Positions 61,801-64,000 of a DNA stretch of 64,000 bases are shown piece by piece. The notes under the pieces were generated by a model. It had not been told where the DNA came from and ran no database searches. It worked only from the letters and a program-made list of their open reading frames with translations. Origin of the DNA: Ciona intestinalis (lineage: Eukaryota; Chordata; Ascidiacea; Phlebobranchia; Cionidae); NCBI RefSeq assembly GCF_000224145.3, contig NC_020172.2, positions 938,921 to 1,002,920 on the forward strand, given 5' to 3'. How positions within the stretch are numbered: the stretch's first letter is position 1; each line of letters begins with the position of its first letter. The position numbers and the translations under genes were made by a program.

Positions 61801-63586
61801 TTATTCCTTCTACTTTACATGGGTGGATCCTACAGCAGGGCACATCATGGGACCTGATATGGACATACAGTGGCGCAGGCAGAAAAAAAATAAGGGGGGG
61901 TTTAATCAAAAAATTAAAAAAATAAATTTAATTTTTTTAATTTTTTTTTTTTGGTTTAAAAGGGGGGGGCACGACCGCCGAAACCCCCCTGGCTGCGCAT
62001 AGTTGGTCCATTACTCTAACACCCAGGGTGCTACAACTCATTCAGTGACCACTGGGTTGGAGCAACGTCTGTTAAATGTTCTGCCCAAAGACACATATGC
62101 CTATATTAGTTTTGGTATCAGACTATCAGTATTGAAAATTGAATCAAGTAACTTTCTTTAATAATGCAAGCCCCTAACTACTGAGACACAGCAACAGTCT
62201 ACATATGACGACACCTAAAACATCATCACTATAACATAACAATCAGACATTTTTTGTACCTACATATAGTGAGACACAGCAACAGTCTACCTACTTAATA
62301 AGTCACCCAAAAATATTATCACTATAACCCAACAGTCAGTTATTTTTTGTACTTGAATATAGTGTTTTAGTACATACACAGGCAGTAAGCATTACCACTT
62401 TAAAACTCTGATTCCCATTGTCTTTGTAGGAAGAGGAATATCTACCAGGAACTCGAATCCCATTGCCCAAGAATGCTCGTCCACATACTGGACTACCACA
62501 GGTACAGTTTAAACAATTGCCTGATAAAAATAGCATGTCAAAACTTTGCCTAAAAAGCTGTAATTAATTTGTAGTATTGTTCATTACTACAATATATTTT
62601 AAAGGATTTAAAGATATGATAACGGCGGTATGCAAATAATATTAAAATGGAAAAATTGTGTGCATGAAGCAGGGCTATTTAATTTTTTTTTGTGATCAAA
62701 GTTTTTGAAACTACTACTTTTACAGTAAAAAAAATAATGTTTAAAATACTACACAAAAATTTTCATATTTTTAAACTATATTTTTACTTAATTCAATAGA
62801 TGAGTTTCCAAAATCCAATTGTGCTTTCCCAACAACAACAAATGCAACAACAACAGATTCAACAACAACAACAACAACAACAACATCTTCAACAAATTCA
62901 ACAGCAACAAGCATATTCAAACTACAGCCCCATGTATTCCACCACATATGGGCTGGACAACACTCAACACATGGTGTACAGTACACCCTCACCTGACTAT
63001 GGCCAACAGGTAGTTTTTTAAACAGAAATAGCTTTTTTATCTTTCAGTGCAATTTTTTTCAATTTTTTAAAGGCTTAACACCATTTGTAGTATTAGTTGT
63101 TTCAAAAATTTTAAATTATAAAAAATTTGAAATAAAAAAAAATTTAAAAATTTAAAAAATTGAAAAGAAAAATTGAAGTGGAAAAAAATTAGGGATTTGA
63201 TTACTAGTACTAAACATTAAATAAAATATTATAAAAACAAATTGTTTTCCTTCTGTTTAAATTTTGCCTATCAAAGAATATAAACCAAATATGATTTTTA
63301 AAGGGGTTATAAAGAAAATTGGCATTTTCTAAAGGTAATGTTTTTTAATAAAAAAAAAGTCAACTTGGAAAATGTTTTATTCTTTAACCAAAATCTTTGA
63401 TTCTCGCATCCAGATCATATTCCTTCATCTTCTAATCCGATCTTTCATTCCTTTCAGATCATCCAGCAGTTAAGCCCACAGGAAGTCCAAGAATATGAGG
63501 AGACGGTGATGAATGAGCTGTCAACAGTTGACGCGGGTGACTTAGTCGACATAATGAACGTCGATCTCAACCACAACCCAATGCCG
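52851..63586 (+). CDS. NFKB1: Class I NF-kappaB (p105/p100-type), 5' part; continues past window
   Basis: Fifteen exons in phase: 52851-52910, 53560-53700, 55276-55424, 56458-56594, 56886-57044, 57610-57714, 58958-59118, 59791-59863, 60498-60575, 60797-60996, 61192-61257, 61717-61779, 62430-62501, 62800-63009 and 63458-63586. About 601 codons so far. The Rel homology DNA-binding loop is [16 protein letters not shown] (consensus RxxRxRxxC). The dimerisation Ig-fold includes [39 protein letters not shown] and [17 protein letters not shown], closest to p105. The nuclear localisation signal is DRKRRKVMP, aligning with human QRKRQKLMP. A Gly/Asn/Ser-rich stretch follows ([23 protein letters not shown]), then Pro-rich and Gln-rich exons. 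These features identify a p105/p100-class protein rather than Rel/Dorsal, so ankyrin repeats should follow to the right. The gene acts in innate immunity and development as a homo- or heterodimeric kappaB-site factor. The start ATG lies nine bases after an acceptor; RHR spacing supports it. Confidence 0.93.
58700..58895. mobile_element. MITE copy in an NF-kappaB intron
   Basis: Full-length, reverse-orientation core (ggtagtaaacaaagaacat), ends taatagggtgggggaaga and cttcccccactctactgta. Ends about 60 bases before the acceptor of exon 58958-59118. Confidence 0.9.
60237..60420. mobile_element. Foldback (MITE-like) element, about 184 bp
   Basis: Left arm gagtagctcatctggtataa then acgtagtgtatttcca; the right arm is its inverted copy (tggaaatacactacgt, then ataccagataagcaact). 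The flanks aatattt / aatatta could be remnants of a target duplication. In the NF-kappaB intron before exon 60498-60575. Confidence 0.8.
61810..62105 (+). repeat. SINE-like repeat interrupted by a foldback element
   Basis: The 5' part (catgggacctgatatggaca) and the 3' part (tagttggtccattactctaa, gggttggagcaacgtctgtt) are parts of one SINE-like consensus separated by the element at 61868-61999. In an NF-kappaB intron. Confidence 0.65.
61868..61999. mobile_element. Short foldback element inside a SINE-like repeat
   Basis: Begins cagtggcgcaggcag and ends ctggctgcgcatag, with a G-rich/A-rich interior. It is the same family as 22875-23000, which begins cagtggcgcagctagg and ends ctggctgcgccactg. 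Confidence 0.7.
62170..62350 (+). repeat. Two diverged tandem units of about 95 bp
   Basis: gagacacagcaacagtctac ... cactataac ... ttttttgtac is present twice in the NF-kappaB intron before exon 62430-62501. Confidence 0.75.
62837..62918 (+). repeat. CAA/CAG repeat encoding a poly-Gln tract in NF-kappaB
   Basis: Mostly CAA codons give interrupted Gln runs ([14 protein letters not shown] and on). Likely length-polymorphic. The purity of CAA over CAG resembles replication slippage within coding DNA. Confidence 0.85.
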
Positions 63587-64000
63587 GTAAAATACTTTGT
63601 AAAATTCTGTAAAAAAAACTATTTATTTTTAAAAAAAAGTAAATCTCCTTTTTGTATTATTTTTTTGGTAATTTTTGCAGTTTAGTAATTTTTTTGCAGT
63701 AAATAGTATTTTGGAATGATTTTCCATTTATTAGTAGTTGAAAAATTAGTTATTCTATGTTATATGGGTAGTTTCGGACAATCTAATTTTAGGTCAGATT
63801 TTGCCCATTTTCCGAACACATAAACTACTTATCTATAATATGAACATATAAATGCATAAATAAAAAAAAATTAATCTTCAAAACTCTCTCTTCTTCAAAA
63901 AAAAATTCCTAAAAATAGATGCACGCAATATTTATTATTTGCAAAAAAAACATGCATAAAACCATTTTTTAACATGAAAAAAAACTAAATTCTCATTTTA

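Overview
The window looks like nuclear DNA of a sea squirt, most likely Ciona. It is AT-rich and holds compact, intron-dense genes with GT-AG introns, no long open frames outside exons, one dominant ~195 bp terminal-inverted-repeat MITE, composite SINE-like repeats, and single-copy chordate genes (RNF4, TOMM7, LSM7, CDC42SE2, palladin, NF-kappaB). Gene models were built by hand: exons were joined only where splice sites and codon phase agreed, and names come from remembered vertebrate proteins. The species call is inference.

Layout. 26-2730 (+): 3' part of an unrecognised coiled-coil gene, with MITE copies in every intron. 3539-7730 (-): RNF4-type SUMO-targeted ubiquitin ligase, seven exons. 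8475-8632 (+): TOMM7, small TOM-complex subunit, with a one-base frame break. 8961-10017 (+): LSM7. 12101-14269 (-): CDC42SE2-like Cdc42 effector. 15730-32188 (+): large unrecognised basic/Ser-rich coiled-coil protein, 29 exons, about 1,271 aa, with a possible alternative short end. 33841-43488 (-): palladin/myopalladin-type immunoglobulin-domain actin scaffold. 45163-50943: a second, nearly identical but out-of-order set of palladin exons between runs of N, best read as the other haplotype placed in the scaffold. 52851-63586 (+, continuing past the window): class I NF-kappaB (p105/p100 type), with Rel homology region, nuclear localisation signal, glycine-rich region and a Gln/Pro-rich stretch; ankyrin repeats are expected beyond the right edge.

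The genes do not form one pathway. Two pairs are divergent and may share promoter DNA: CDC42SE2 with the large gene (14270-15729), and palladin with NF-kappaB (upstream of 52851). TOMM7 and LSM7 lie head-to-tail about 330 bp apart, which is compatible with, but does not prove, a tunicate operon.

No new enzymatic or defence system was found. The most useful results are the reconstruction of a multi-SIM RNF4 across seven exons including a 51-nt exon, the TOMM7 frame break, the haplotype duplication with frame-relevant differences at palladin, and the way MITEs and SINEs sit against splice sites.
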